A DNA stretch of 6,488 nt from positions 1-6,488 of the forward strand of contig DASXTB010000299.1 of NCBI GenBank assembly GCA_036505615.1. The letters are read 5' to 3'. Source of the stretch: DASXTB01 sp036505615 (GTDB taxonomy: Bacteria > Acidobacteriota > UBA6911 > JACQSX01). The notes beneath the pieces were generated by a model. The model was given only the letters and a program-made list of their open reading frames with translations, had not been told where the DNA came from and did no database searches. This document shows, piece by piece, positions 1 through 6,290 of this stretch; position 1 is the first letter of the stretch, and each line of letters begins with the position of its first letter. The position numbers and the translations under genes are program-made.

Positions 1-273
1 ACGCGATTTGTTGCATGCTCGGGTGATAATCACAACCTATAATCAGCATGTTCGGCTCCTTCCTTCCCGAGCCTTGGTTTGGTTTGACATCCACCAAGTC
101 TACTCGGGTCGTGGGAGCCGACATTGTCATGTAATCAACAACCAAAAGAACCACCTCGCCGTGCGGCAGCCCATTGAAGCGGGTCCACCTCGGATGTACG
201 ACACGCTCAATTTGTGCCAGTCGGGAATGCGTAGCAGGATAGTTCTCTGCCGCAAATGCGTCGTCAAATGTTC

Positions 274-285
274 AAACCGCGGTTT
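274..285. repeat. 12-bp perfect palindrome, possible operator
   Basis: AAACCGCGGTTT is a perfect palindrome. The flanks TTC and CAA extend the symmetry to 18 bp with one mismatched pair. A second perfect palindrome, CCAACGTTGG, lies at 311-320. Dyads like these can be binding sites for dimeric regulators, but nothing links either one to a promoter. Confidence 0.3.
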
Positions 286-664
286 CAAAAGCGCAGCTAG
301 GCTGGGCAGGCCAACGTTGGTTGTGGGAAGCCTTGAGTTTCCAGCTTCACAGAACCTGAGCTAGCCCGGGTCGAGTGGAATGGGTTTCTGTGAACCTCAA
401 ATAATTCCTCAGGTTGTTCAGGCGCGTTTGGTAAACCGTGTTCTTCTTGGAGTGAATGTCCAGAGGAGCGGGACCCTCCCGGGGCCACGCGAGTGGTGAC
501 GGTGGATACAAAATGACCGTGATTGCGGACTGGCGATGACGAGTTCGTTCAGCATATGGTTGTAGCGGGCAAATGGCTGGTCTACCTGAACAGTCTGGAG
601 CTGTATACTCGGTACTCCGGGCCGCAAAGAAATTAAGGTAACAATGCCTTTCAGCTCGCACTCT

Positions 665-669
665 AGGAG
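665..669 (+). promoter_or_regulatory. Ribosome binding site that sets the kinase start
   Basis: AGGAG ends 8 bases before the ATG at 678, the usual spacing. The in-frame GTG at 669 shares its first base with this Shine-Dalgarno sequence and so cannot be served by it. ATG 678 is therefore the preferred start. Confidence 0.75.
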
Positions 670-677
670 TGACCCGT

Positions 678-2948
678 ATGCGATCGAACCTTGCTCTTCT
701 TCGCACACGCTCTGTTCCTCCTGCTCGTGCGCCGATTTTGCGTTATGGCGTGGCGATCCTTAGCACCGCCCTGGCTCTGATTCCAGCGCTGTTCCTCGTC
801 AATGTCGTCGAAAGCCGCTTGGCAGTTTTTGCGGTGGCTGTCATGGTGAGCGCCTGGTACGGCGGATGGAAACCCGGCTTGGTGGCCACTGCCTTCGCAC
901 TGACGGTTACCGCCTACTTCTCTCTCACCGGCAATCGCACTCCTGCTGAATATCGTAATGCGATATTTCAACTGACTCTATTTATATTTGTCGCAGTACT
1001 CATCTGCTGGTTCAACACAGCGTTGCGCTCCGCTCAGGAGGGTCTTCGCCGCTCGGAGGGCAATTTTCGTTCCACGATCACGAACGCACCCTATGGTATT
1101 TGTCGTTGCGACGCCAGCGGCCGTATCCTCGATGTCAATCCAGCGCTCATTTCCATCCTGGGCTATAGCAGCAGCAAGGAGCTACTCGGGCGCCATCTGG
1201 GTACGCTCTATAAGGACGCCCAGCAGTGGTTTCAACTCGCCGATTGTTTCCGCTCGCTGCAGGAGTTTGACGAGCTGGCTGCTGAATGGGTACGCCAGGA
1301 AGGTTCTACCACTTTAGTTCGCATCTCCGGCCGCCGGATCTGCGATGAAAACAGCAAAACCTCATACGAACTTTTCACGGAGGATGTCACCGAGCGTCGG
1401 GCTCTCGAGCAGCAACTTCGTCAGGCACAAAAAATGGAGGCCATCGGCCGGCTCGCCGGAGGTATCGCGCATGACTTCAATAATTTATTGATGGTGATCT
1501 CCGGATATTCCGAGTTCCTGCTGGAATATCTTGCTCCCGGTGCGCAGCTCCGAACGCCTGTTCAAGAAATCGCAAACGCTGCGCAGCGCGCTACCTCGCT
1601 CACCGGCCAGCTTCTTGCTTTCAGCCGCAAACAGATGCTTGCTCCCAGGGTCATCAACCTCAACTCCGTGGTGACCGAAAATGTCAAGATGTTGAACCGA
1701 GTGATTGGTGAAGATATTGAGCTGAAGATGATTCGCGGCGCCGACCTAGGCGCTGTCAAGGCCGATCCTGGCCAAGTCGAGCAGGTGATCATGAATCTTG
1801 CGGTCAACGCACGCGATGCCATGCCTTATGGTGGAAAACTAATCATCGAAACGGCCAATGCTGAACTGGATGAGAGCTATGCAAGGTTGCACGTTCCGGT
1901 GAAGCCCGGCAAATACGTCATGCTCGCCATCAGCGACACGGGTTCTGGAATGGATGCGGAAACGCAGTCGCACATCTTCGAACCGTTCTTCACCACCAAA
2001 GGGCTGAAAGGCACGGGTCTTGGCCTGTCCACCGTGTATGGCATCATCCGGCAGAGCGGAGGCTACATCTGGGTGGACAGTGAACTGGGCAAAGGTACGA
2101 CGTTCAGAACATATCTTCCGCTTTCTACCGAAACTAGCGATCCAGTGTCACTGCAACCCGAGATCGCCGGGGAGTCTGGGCGTGGCACGGAAACCATTCT
2201 GCTCGTAGAGGATGAATCGAACTTGCGACAGCTGATCCGCCAGTTTCTGGAGAAAGAGGGCTATGTTGTCTTGGACGTCTCCGGTGGCAGTGCTGCTATT
2301 CAGCTCGCGAATGCTCACGCTGGCCCGATTCATCTACTGCTCACCGATGTCATCATGCCCGGTATGAATGGGCGTGAATTGGCTCAACGCATTTCTTTTC
2401 TGCGTCCAACCACCAAGATTATTTTCATGTCGGGCTACACGGAAAATGTGATTGGGTACAGCGGCACTCTAGAAGATAGTATGATCCTGCTTAATAAACC
2501 CTTTACGCTCCCAGCCCTCAAGAACAAAGTGCGCCAGGTACTCGATTCGGAACCACTTCCAAGGGAGATCACGTCTGCTGCTCCCATTGAATTGGATAAG
2601 GCAACAGATGTGGTGGAAGAAACTCCCTCCATCCGAGCCCATCGTTTCAACCTACACATTCCGCTTCGCTATCGTCCTGTCGACCAGCAAAGCTGGCGTA
2701 AAGGCATCACGGAGAACATTAGCCGTTCCGGCCTGCTGTTTCGTGCCGAAGAAATACTCCAACTTGATGCTCAGCTCGAAATTAATTTAGTGCTGCCTGT
2801 TGAAATTGCCGGCCTGGCTGCAACCGAGGTATTTTGTCTTGGCCAAGTGGTGCGACGGGTCGACTCAGGTGAGTTAATAAGCCCAGCGCTCGCAACTAAG
2901 ATTCTGAAATATCAATTTCCGCAGAATTCGTACCAACCGCAAGCATAA
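678..2948 (+). CDS. Membrane hybrid histidine kinase with receiver and C-terminal PilZ domain
   Basis: This 756-residue protein is a two-component sensor. Residues about 23-112 form four hydrophobic helices resembling the DUF4118 (KdpD-like) membrane module. A PAS domain covers about 127-240. The HisKA H-box (AGGIAHDFNNLL) places the phosphorylated histidine at H265. The ATPase has N373 and N377 in the N box, DTGSGM from D420 and GTGLGLS at 445-451, so the kinase looks catalytically intact. The receiver (about 506-622) has E511/D512, phosphoacceptor D557, S585 and K607. Residues about 650-745 form a PilZ domain: R653 and R656, then NISRSG from N680. Known family behaviour: autophosphorylation, transfer to the receiver, and c-di-GMP binding by PilZ. 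The first PilZ motif is RxxR, not RxxxR, so c-di-GMP binding is uncertain. No DNA-binding domain is present. The gene stands alone; its partner is unknown. Confidence 0.95.
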   Translation: MRSNLALLRTRSVPPARAPILRYGVAILSTALALIPALFLVNVVESRLAVFAVAVMVSAWYGGWKPGLVATAFALTVTAYFSLTGNRTPAEYRNAIFQLTLFIFVAVLICWFNTALRSAQEGLRRSEGNFRSTITNAPYGICRCDASGRILDVNPALISILGYSSSKELLGRHLGTLYKDAQQWFQLADCFRSLQEFDELAAEWVRQEGSTTLVRISGRRICDENSKTSYELFTEDVTERRALEQQLRQAQKMEAIGRLAGGIAHDFNNLLMVISGYSEFLLEYLAPGAQLRTPVQEIANAAQRATSLTGQLLAFSRKQMLAPRVINLNSVVTENVKMLNRVIGEDIELKMIRGADLGAVKADPGQVEQVIMNLAVNARDAMPYGGKLIIETANAELDESYARLHVPVKPGKYVMLAISDTGSGMDAETQSHIFEPFFTTKGLKGTGLGLSTVYGIIRQSGGYIWVDSELGKGTTFRTYLPLSTETSDPVSLQPEIAGESGRGTETILLVEDESNLRQLIRQFLEKEGYVVLDVSGGSAAIQLANAHAGPIHLLLTDVIMPGMNGRELAQRISFLRPTTKIIFMSGYTENVIGYSGTLEDSMILLNKPFTLPALKNKVRQVLDSEPLPREITSAAPIELDKATDVVEETPSIRAHRFNLHIPLRYRPVDQQSWRKGITENISRSGLLFRAEEILQLDAQLEINLVLPVEIAGLAATEVFCLGQVVRRVDSGELISPALATKILKYQFPQNSYQPQA

Positions 2949-3093
2949 CTCCGGAGGACTTCGTGAAGTTCCTGGGGTGAGGTAGATCGGAGTGCCCCGT
3001 ACAGGGAGCTTGGCGCTTGGGGACATGGGCACGGCAACCAAACTGGACCTAATCCCAGCGGGCTCTTTCTTGGGGCGAATCGAAACTTGGTAC

Positions 3094-3102
3094 TTATCCA
3101 CA
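3094..3102 (+). promoter_or_regulatory. Perfect DnaA-box sequence
   Basis: TTATCCACA matches the high-affinity DnaA box consensus of model bacteria. It lies 75 bases before the small secreted-peptide gene. I found no second box nearby and no AT-rich unwinding element, so this is not an origin. It could be a regulatory or titration site, or chance. Confidence 0.3.
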
Positions 3103-3177
3103 GGTCATAACCGCACGAGAAACCGCCCAGGCATATACTTCGCTCGGCGTGAAATCTGCGCCTCGGAGACCTCCCCC

Positions 3178-3351
3178 ATGAATAAGATAGTTGAGTTGAT
3201 GCTAACCACTTTGGCATTGGCCGGGATGTATTGTGCAATTCCAAAGGCCTTTGCTCCAGTCGGCAATCCGCTTGTTCGAGCAGAACAGGCGGTGTTAATT
3301 GCTGATGGTAGCGATCCTATGCCGTTGTGCCGAAACTGTAGAAAAAAATAG
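3178..3351 (+). CDS. Small putative secreted peptide with a CxxC tail
   Basis: The 57-residue product starts at an ATG with GGAG at 3165-3168, a 9-base spacing. Its N-terminus resembles a signal peptide: a Lys at residue 3, a hydrophobic stretch over about 5-21, and AFA at 24-26. Cleavage after A26 would leave a 31-residue peptide, although a Pro at +1 disfavours signal peptidase I there, so retention as a membrane anchor is possible. The C-terminus is distinctive: an acidic, Pro-containing stretch (ADGSDPMPL), then CRNC (C51, C54) and a basic RKK end. The two cysteines could form a disulfide or bind a metal. I do not recognise the family with confidence. The upstream ATG-less frame from 2992 is not supported as a longer start. 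Confidence 0.6.
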   Translation: MNKIVELMLTTLALAGMYCAIPKAFAPVGNPLVRAEQAVLIADGSDPMPLCRNCRKK

Positions 3352-3379
3352 GATGAACGATAATTCGACGAACAAGGCC

Positions 3380-3401
3380 GCCTCAACATAGCCTCAACAT
3401 A
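3380..3401 (+). repeat. Perfect 11-bp tandem duplication
   Basis: GCCTCAACATA occurs twice head to tail (3380-3390 and 3391-3401), 59 bases before the 7-TM gene. The 11-base period is about one helical turn. It could be a direct-repeat regulator site or a simple replication-slippage duplication. Confidence 0.85.
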
Positions 3402-3460
3402 AAGGTTGCAGGGCTGCCGAGGGAGGGGTATGCTTCTTTGCTTTAGGGGCACATTGCGCG

Positions 3461-4324
3461 ATGAACTGGCTAATGTATGTAAGCTGGCTCCTGGGTCCGG
3501 TTCTGGAGATCACCCTCCTTATCTTCATGATCCAGCGCAAGCTGCACGAAGTTTTTCCTCGATTCTTTTCCTACATCCTATTTCAGATTTTTAAGTCCGG
3601 TTGTCTGTTCATTACCTACCGCTATTACGATGGAAGCTACTTCGACGCGTACTGGACCGGGAACGCCATGAGTGTGCTTCTGGCGGTAACAGTGATGGAT
3701 GAAGTATTGCACAATCTCTTTCAGCAATATGGAGGTATTCAGAATTTAGGATCCCTCATATTCCGATGGGCCTGCGGGCTGCTCCTTCTGCTTTCAATCG
3801 TGAATGCCTTCTCTAGCCAGGCGACGAATGCAGACAGAGTTGTTGCGGCCGTGTTGTCCTTTGATCGTAGCTTGCGCGTTATGCAGTGTGGTATCTTCCT
3901 CCTTTTGATCCTTGTTTGTCGTTTCCTCAGACATTGCTGGCGGCAACACGTATTTGGTATCGCCCTAGGATTCGGAGTTTTTGCAAGCATTGAGCTAATC
4001 CTGGTCAGCATGGTAATGCACTACGGCGACGGCTCCGGCGCGATTGTCAGCCTAGTCAAGAGTGCAGCATTCAATGTGGTCACTCTTCTCTGGATTGTCT
4101 ACCTCAGGCAACCCAGCCAATCGATACCCGAAATTGACGTAGCTCCAAGACTCAACGCGCTGAATGTCGCATTAGTCGAGTCGAACTACGTAGGAGGTAA
4201 CGACTTTCTTTCAATGGCGGAGCAAGCCGTCGAGCGTGTCTTGTCTCGCAGCTACTGGCCGAGACCATCTGCAAGGGGATCTCAAATCGTCGGCCGCAAG
4301 CCAAAGCCAGAACAACGCAACTAA
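3461..4324 (+). CDS. Seven-helix integral membrane protein of unknown function
   Basis: The 287-residue product has about seven hydrophobic segments, at roughly 3-24, 35-56, 63-87, 96-119, 138-160, 164-188 and 193-215. A polar, probably cytoplasmic tail of about 70 residues follows, ending basic (GRKPKPEQRN). Charged and aromatic residues sit near the loops (FITYRYYDGSYFDAYW at about 50-65). There is no transporter, protease or kinase motif I can name. Proteins of this size and topology are common as uncharacterised proteins in acidobacteria (recollection, not searched). The start is ATG 3461 with a weak AGGGG at 3445-3449. It heads an apparent operon, with the next gene beginning 26 bases after its stop. 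Function is unknown; sensory or envelope roles are only guesses. Confidence 0.85.
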   Translation: MNWLMYVSWLLGPVLEITLLIFMIQRKLHEVFPRFFSYILFQIFKSGCLFITYRYYDGSYFDAYWTGNAMSVLLAVTVMDEVLHNLFQQYGGIQNLGSLIFRWACGLLLLLSIVNAFSSQATNADRVVAAVLSFDRSLRVMQCGIFLLLILVCRFLRHCWRQHVFGIALGFGVFASIELILVSMVMHYGDGSGAIVSLVKSAAFNVVTLLWIVYLRQPSQSIPEIDVAPRLNALNVALVESNYVGGNDFLSMAEQAVERVLSRSYWPRPSARGSQIVGRKPKPEQRN

Positions 4325-4350
4325 GCTAATTTCCTGCCCACGTGTCAACC

Positions 4351-4767
4351 ATGAAGCCCACAGCCAAACAAGTAGGCACTGGAGCGAACTGGCCTCCTCA
4401 GGAAGGCCAAATCATCACGTTCAAGTCCCTCAGCGGCATGGAAACGGGTATTCTCGAAGAAGTGAGGTGGGGACTTCTGTGGCGAGATTTCATTCTGGAG
4501 GATGGTCGAGTGATACCGGAGCACCGGATCTTAGGTTGCCCGAAGACGCCAGTTTGGCGCAAAGCTGATGAAGTTTCCCAAGATGAGCGAGAGGAGGCGG
4601 AGGCACGGCTCGTTTCCATGGCTGAGGCCGGGTTGGATCCTTGGAACCGGGAGCAATCTTTCTGGGCGGAGCTGAATCAGTATCTAGCGTACACGTATCT
4701 CAGGTTCAGGCAAACTGGGCATGAACCGCCTGGCGCGGCAAAACGAATTCAGATTAAGTTGGAATAG
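4351..4767 (+). CDS. Conserved-looking soluble protein of unknown function
   Basis: The product is 138 residues from ATG 4351; an in-frame GTG at 4342 would add three. Neither has a clear Shine-Dalgarno, so translation may be coupled to the upstream membrane gene, whose stop is 26 bases away. The N-terminal half looks like a small beta-barrel: alternating hydrophobic strands with turns (EGQIITFKSLSGMETGILEE, then a tryptophan-rich WGLLWRDFILEDG). A Glu/Arg-rich helical stretch follows (DEREEAEARLVSMAEAG), then an aromatic helix (FWAELNQYLAYTYLRF) and a basic tail. There is no signal peptide or TM helix. The fold suggests a binding or adaptor protein, but I do not recognise a family. Confidence 0.75.
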   Translation: MKPTAKQVGTGANWPPQEGQIITFKSLSGMETGILEEVRWGLLWRDFILEDGRVIPEHRILGCPKTPVWRKADEVSQDEREEAEARLVSMAEAGLDPWNREQSFWAELNQYLAYTYLRFRQTGHEPPGAAKRIQIKLE

Positions 4768-4801
4768 CGGTAGGTAGGCCGACAAGGACGGAGTTAGAGC
4801 C

Positions 4802-5077
4802 ATGAGCCCATACCAGGAATCCGAGAAAGAACAGGTCTGGAAATTGCTTTCGGACGCTGGCCTCGTGGACATAACCCTCAACGACTTTCCAGATCGGATC
4901 AAAGAAGCTAAGCATGTAGTCATGGGACGGCTGGGTGAATTGCTAGAATTGACGACTGACATTCAAGAGCGGCAATCCGTAGCATATTCGCTGGGCACGT
5001 TAAGGAAACTAGAGACGACATTGCAAGTGGTTGCCTGTCGGTCAACTTCAGGCGGTTCCTACAAACCCGAGAAATAA
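4802..5077 (+). CDS. Small helical protein of unknown function
   Basis: The 91-residue product starts at ATG 4802 with GGAG at 4790-4793, an 8-base spacing. It looks almost wholly alpha-helical and cytoplasmic: helices around QESEKEQVWKLLSDAGL, then HVVMGRLGELLELTTDIQER, then SVAYSLGTLRKLETTLQVV. A short Ser/Gly-rich tail follows. It starts 34 bases after the preceding stop and probably shares its transcript. No catalytic motif or DNA-binding helix-turn-helix is evident. It could be a small partner of one of the two genes upstream, from position only. Confidence 0.7.
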   Translation: MSPYQESEKEQVWKLLSDAGLVDITLNDFPDRIKEAKHVVMGRLGELLELTTDIQERQSVAYSLGTLRKLETTLQVVACRSTSGGSYKPEK

Positions 5078-5569
5078 TAGTAGTGCAAATCGCAACCTGG
5101 CAAGCTAACCGCCCCGAGGGGCCTCGGCGGAACCAACCCATCTCTCTGCTACTCTGCGTGGCTAACAGTGCCGCGCGGAATGATTTTCTACCGACGCTGC
5201 TGAGATGGCCCAGAAGACAGCCAGCATTGCCAACACCGATAGAAATCGTCCGGGTTTCTTTCGCATGAACGCATTTTACAAGAAACCGAGCAAGGAAAGG
5301 CCTAACAATCGGGATGAACACAAAGAAATAGAGGAATCCATCGGATACCCAAAAGGCATCTAGGACACAGACAACGAACGTGCCTAATGTGTAACGCAAA
5401 CCGCCAGTTAAACCTATCCGCTTCCACGATGTTGATCCGCCGTTCCCCGAAAGTGCTGGCGCAAAAAAGGTCAATCACCACACTACAGTTAATCTTAGCG
5501 CATCGTTCGATCAGGCTCGCCCCCCAGCATCAAAGCCCAGCCGGACAAAATCAACGCGGAGGGATTTCC
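5078..5569. other. Gene-poor gap with minus-strand hydrophobic frames
   Basis: No plus-strand frame here is convincing. On the minus strand a 184-codon frame (5474 down to 4920) begins at a TTG without a ribosome binding site and runs 158 bases antisense into the 4802-5077 gene. Its middle is hydrophobic (around FLYFFVFIPIVRPFL). In another minus frame, 5266-5162 encodes a 34-residue ATG-started peptide with a signal-peptide look (basic MRKKPGR, then a hydrophobic core ending AISAAS), also without a Shine-Dalgarno. The two hydrophobic stretches in adjoining frames could be remains of a decayed membrane-protein gene, or coincidence. The last 20 bases hold the pilin's ribosome binding site. Confidence 0.4.
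5109..5130. terminator. GC-rich hairpin after the three-gene operon
   Basis: CCGAG (5114-5118) pairs with CTCGG (5123-5127) across a GGGC loop, and CCG (5109-5111) pairs with CGG (5128-5130) around a two-base bulge. It lies about 30 bases past the stop at 5077. There is no T-tract, so it is only a weak terminator or a transcript-end stabiliser. Confidence 0.35.
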
Positions 5570-5734
5570 ATGACCGATCTCATCTTTAAACTCTGGAGAG
5601 ACGATCAAGGCCAAGACATCTTGGAATACGCCGTGATGCCGGCTGTGATCTTGGTAATAGTGGTTGGTACGATTCGGCTGATCGGGTCGAACGCGAACAC
5701 TGTGTTCTCTTCTGCGGCCAGCTCGATTCAGTAG
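5570..5734 (+). CDS. flp: Flp-type (type IVb) pilin, forward copy
   Basis: This 54-residue protein has the layout of a Flp/Fap pilin, the subunit of thin pili exported by Tad systems. A short charged leader (MTDLIFKLWRDDQG) ends in G14. The mature N-terminus QDILEY follows, with the Glu at +5 and Tyr at +6 expected of this class, then one long hydrophobic helix and a short polar tail (NTVFSSAASSIQ). A TadV-like prepilin peptidase would cut after G14. ATG 5570 is chosen because GGAGGG (5558-5563) precedes it by 6 bases and gives a normal leader; the same frame is open from 5387 without support. A Pro at mature +10 (P24) is unusual inside the helix. No tad/cpa genes lie in the window, so it is an orphan pilin. 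It is 74 percent identical to the reverse copy at 6290-6454. Confidence 0.9.
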   Translation: MTDLIFKLWRDDQGQDILEYAVMPAVILVIVVGTIRLIGSNANTVFSSAASSIQ

Positions 5735-5783
5735 AGGAACTGCCCGAATATCAAGACCGCAATCGCCACAGACGATTACGTTT

Positions 5784-5806
5784 GCAGCCTCAAGCTGTTC
5801 GTTTTT
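5784..5806 (+). terminator. Weak intrinsic terminator candidate after the forward pilin
   Basis: CAGC (5785-5788) pairs with GCTG (5794-5797) over a five-base loop, and a T-rich run TTCGTTTTT follows at 5798-5806. The stem is short, so efficiency would be low. It lies 50 bases after the pilin stop. Confidence 0.35.
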
Positions 5807-5894
5807 GGTAGCGGGCTTTGCGCGCCTTCGTAATTATTCTTCTCTTCATAGGGACTTCCTGTTCGACGACGACCTCGACCGGAGCCAGGCGGCC

Positions 5895-5900
5895 TATAAT
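5895..5900 (+). promoter_or_regulatory. Possible -10 element for the DUF1059 gene
   Basis: TATAAT is a perfect -10 hexamer 24 bases before the ATG at 5925. At 17-base spacing the -35 position (5872-5877) reads ACCTCG, a poor match, so a promoter here would depend on an activator or another sigma factor, or the match is chance. Confidence 0.35.
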
Positions 5901-5924
5901 CCCCACGTTTCCCAAGGAGGCACT

Positions 5925-6127
5925 ATGGCCGAAAACCGTAGAGTGATCGATTGCCGCCGCTTCCCTACAGAGAAGCCCTGCTCTATCGTCATTTCAGGCA
6001 CGGCGACGTCCTGGACCTCACTGTCCTGCACGCCAAGACAGTGCATGGCTGCGAGGACAGCCCTGAACTCCGCGACCAAATCCGCTCCATGCTCCAGGAT
6101 GAGGACGCCACATCCGAAGCGGCATAG
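5925..6127 (+). pseudogene. DUF1059 family protein, frameshifted
   Basis: A strong AAGGAGG (5914-5920) precedes ATG 5925. The first 26 codons read MAENRRVIDCRRFPTEKPCS followed by IVISGT, the usual N-terminal half of small DUF1059 proteins (IDCR..., then ISGT). In frame, the sequence then becomes unrelated Ser/Arg-rich residues to a stop at 6129-6131. From 6002 the -1 frame instead reads GDVLDLTVLHAKTVHGCEDS, then PELRDQIRSMLQDE, to TAG at 6125-6127: the expected C-terminal half, with its HA...HG...PELR pattern. Adding one base between about 6002 and 6005 would restore a 67-residue protein, normal for the family. The function of DUF1059 is not established. Either the gene is recently broken or a base was missed in sequencing. 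No slippery heptamer suggests programmed frameshifting. Confidence 0.85.
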
Positions 6128-6145
6128 CTAGAGGCCCCAATAATA

Positions 6146-6174
6146 AGGAAAAGGCGCGTGAATGCGCCTTTCCT
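6146..6174. terminator. Bidirectional terminator hairpin between convergent genes
   Basis: AAAGGCGC (6150-6157) pairs with GCGCCTTT (6164-6171) over a six-base loop, and AGG/CCT extends the stem past a single bulged A. On the minus strand the stem is followed by a T-rich tail (TTTTCCTTATTATT), and on the plus strand by TTTCCT. It lies 19 bases after the DUF1059 stop and faces the reverse pilin, so it probably ends both transcripts. Confidence 0.7.
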
Positions 6175-6265
6175 AACTCTGCAACGCAGAATCCGCGACC
6201 CAAACCTCCTGAAAAACCCGTGACCTCACCGCGCAGAATTCGATACCAGGTGTTGCGAGAGTGTC

Positions 6266-6290
6266 GCATCCGGCTGCACTGCCGGCATGC
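6266..6290 (-). terminator. Hairpin at the end of the reverse pilin gene
   Basis: CCGGC (6270-6274) pairs with GCCGG (6281-6285) over TGCACT. GCAT (6266-6269) and ATGC (6287-6290) extend the stem to 9 bp with one bulged C. It touches the pilin stop codon. With no T-tract it may work as a 3' stabiliser, with the real terminator at 6146-6174. Confidence 0.5.

Larger units (their letters stand above)
1..677. other. Region without a recognisable gene
   Basis: No reading frame here has both a credible ribosome binding site and a recognisable protein. A plus-strand frame spans 8-364 (118 codons) and minus-strand frames span 347-706 and 418-708, but their translations are rich in Arg, Ser, His and Pro with no domain pattern, and the minus frames run into the start of the kinase gene. 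I see no tRNA or rRNA. Two perfect palindromes lie at 274-285 and 311-320. A TATAAT at 38-43 has no well-spaced -35 partner. The stretch may be intergenic or the eroded remains of a gene; its 3' end holds the leader of the kinase gene. Confidence 0.5.

Noticed and set aside
8..364. 118-codon plus-strand frame at the left end
   Set aside because: No ribosome binding site, no domain pattern and atypical Arg/Ser/His-rich composition.
604..609. TATACT as the -10 box of the kinase promoter
   Set aside because: No acceptable -35 hexamer at 16-18 bases upstream and no extended -10 TG.
347..708. Overlapping minus-strand frames of 119 and 96 codons
   Set aside because: Both start inside the kinase gene and show no protein-like pattern.
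3102..3177. c-di-GMP riboswitch in the peptide gene leader
   Set aside because: I looked because of the PilZ gene nearby, but the conserved GEMM core and tetraloop-receptor pattern are absent.
4920..5474. 184-codon minus-strand frame
   Set aside because: TTG start without Shine-Dalgarno, antisense to the better supported 4802-5077 gene, and no recognised family. Its hydrophobic part is kept only as a low-interest finding.
5387..5569. Longer N-terminus for the forward pilin
   Set aside because: A strong ribosome binding site and a normal pilin leader fix the start at 5570.
5994..6008. Programmed ribosomal frameshift in the DUF1059 gene
   Set aside because: No X-XXY-YYZ slippery heptamer near the switch, and DUF1059 genes are not known to need one.
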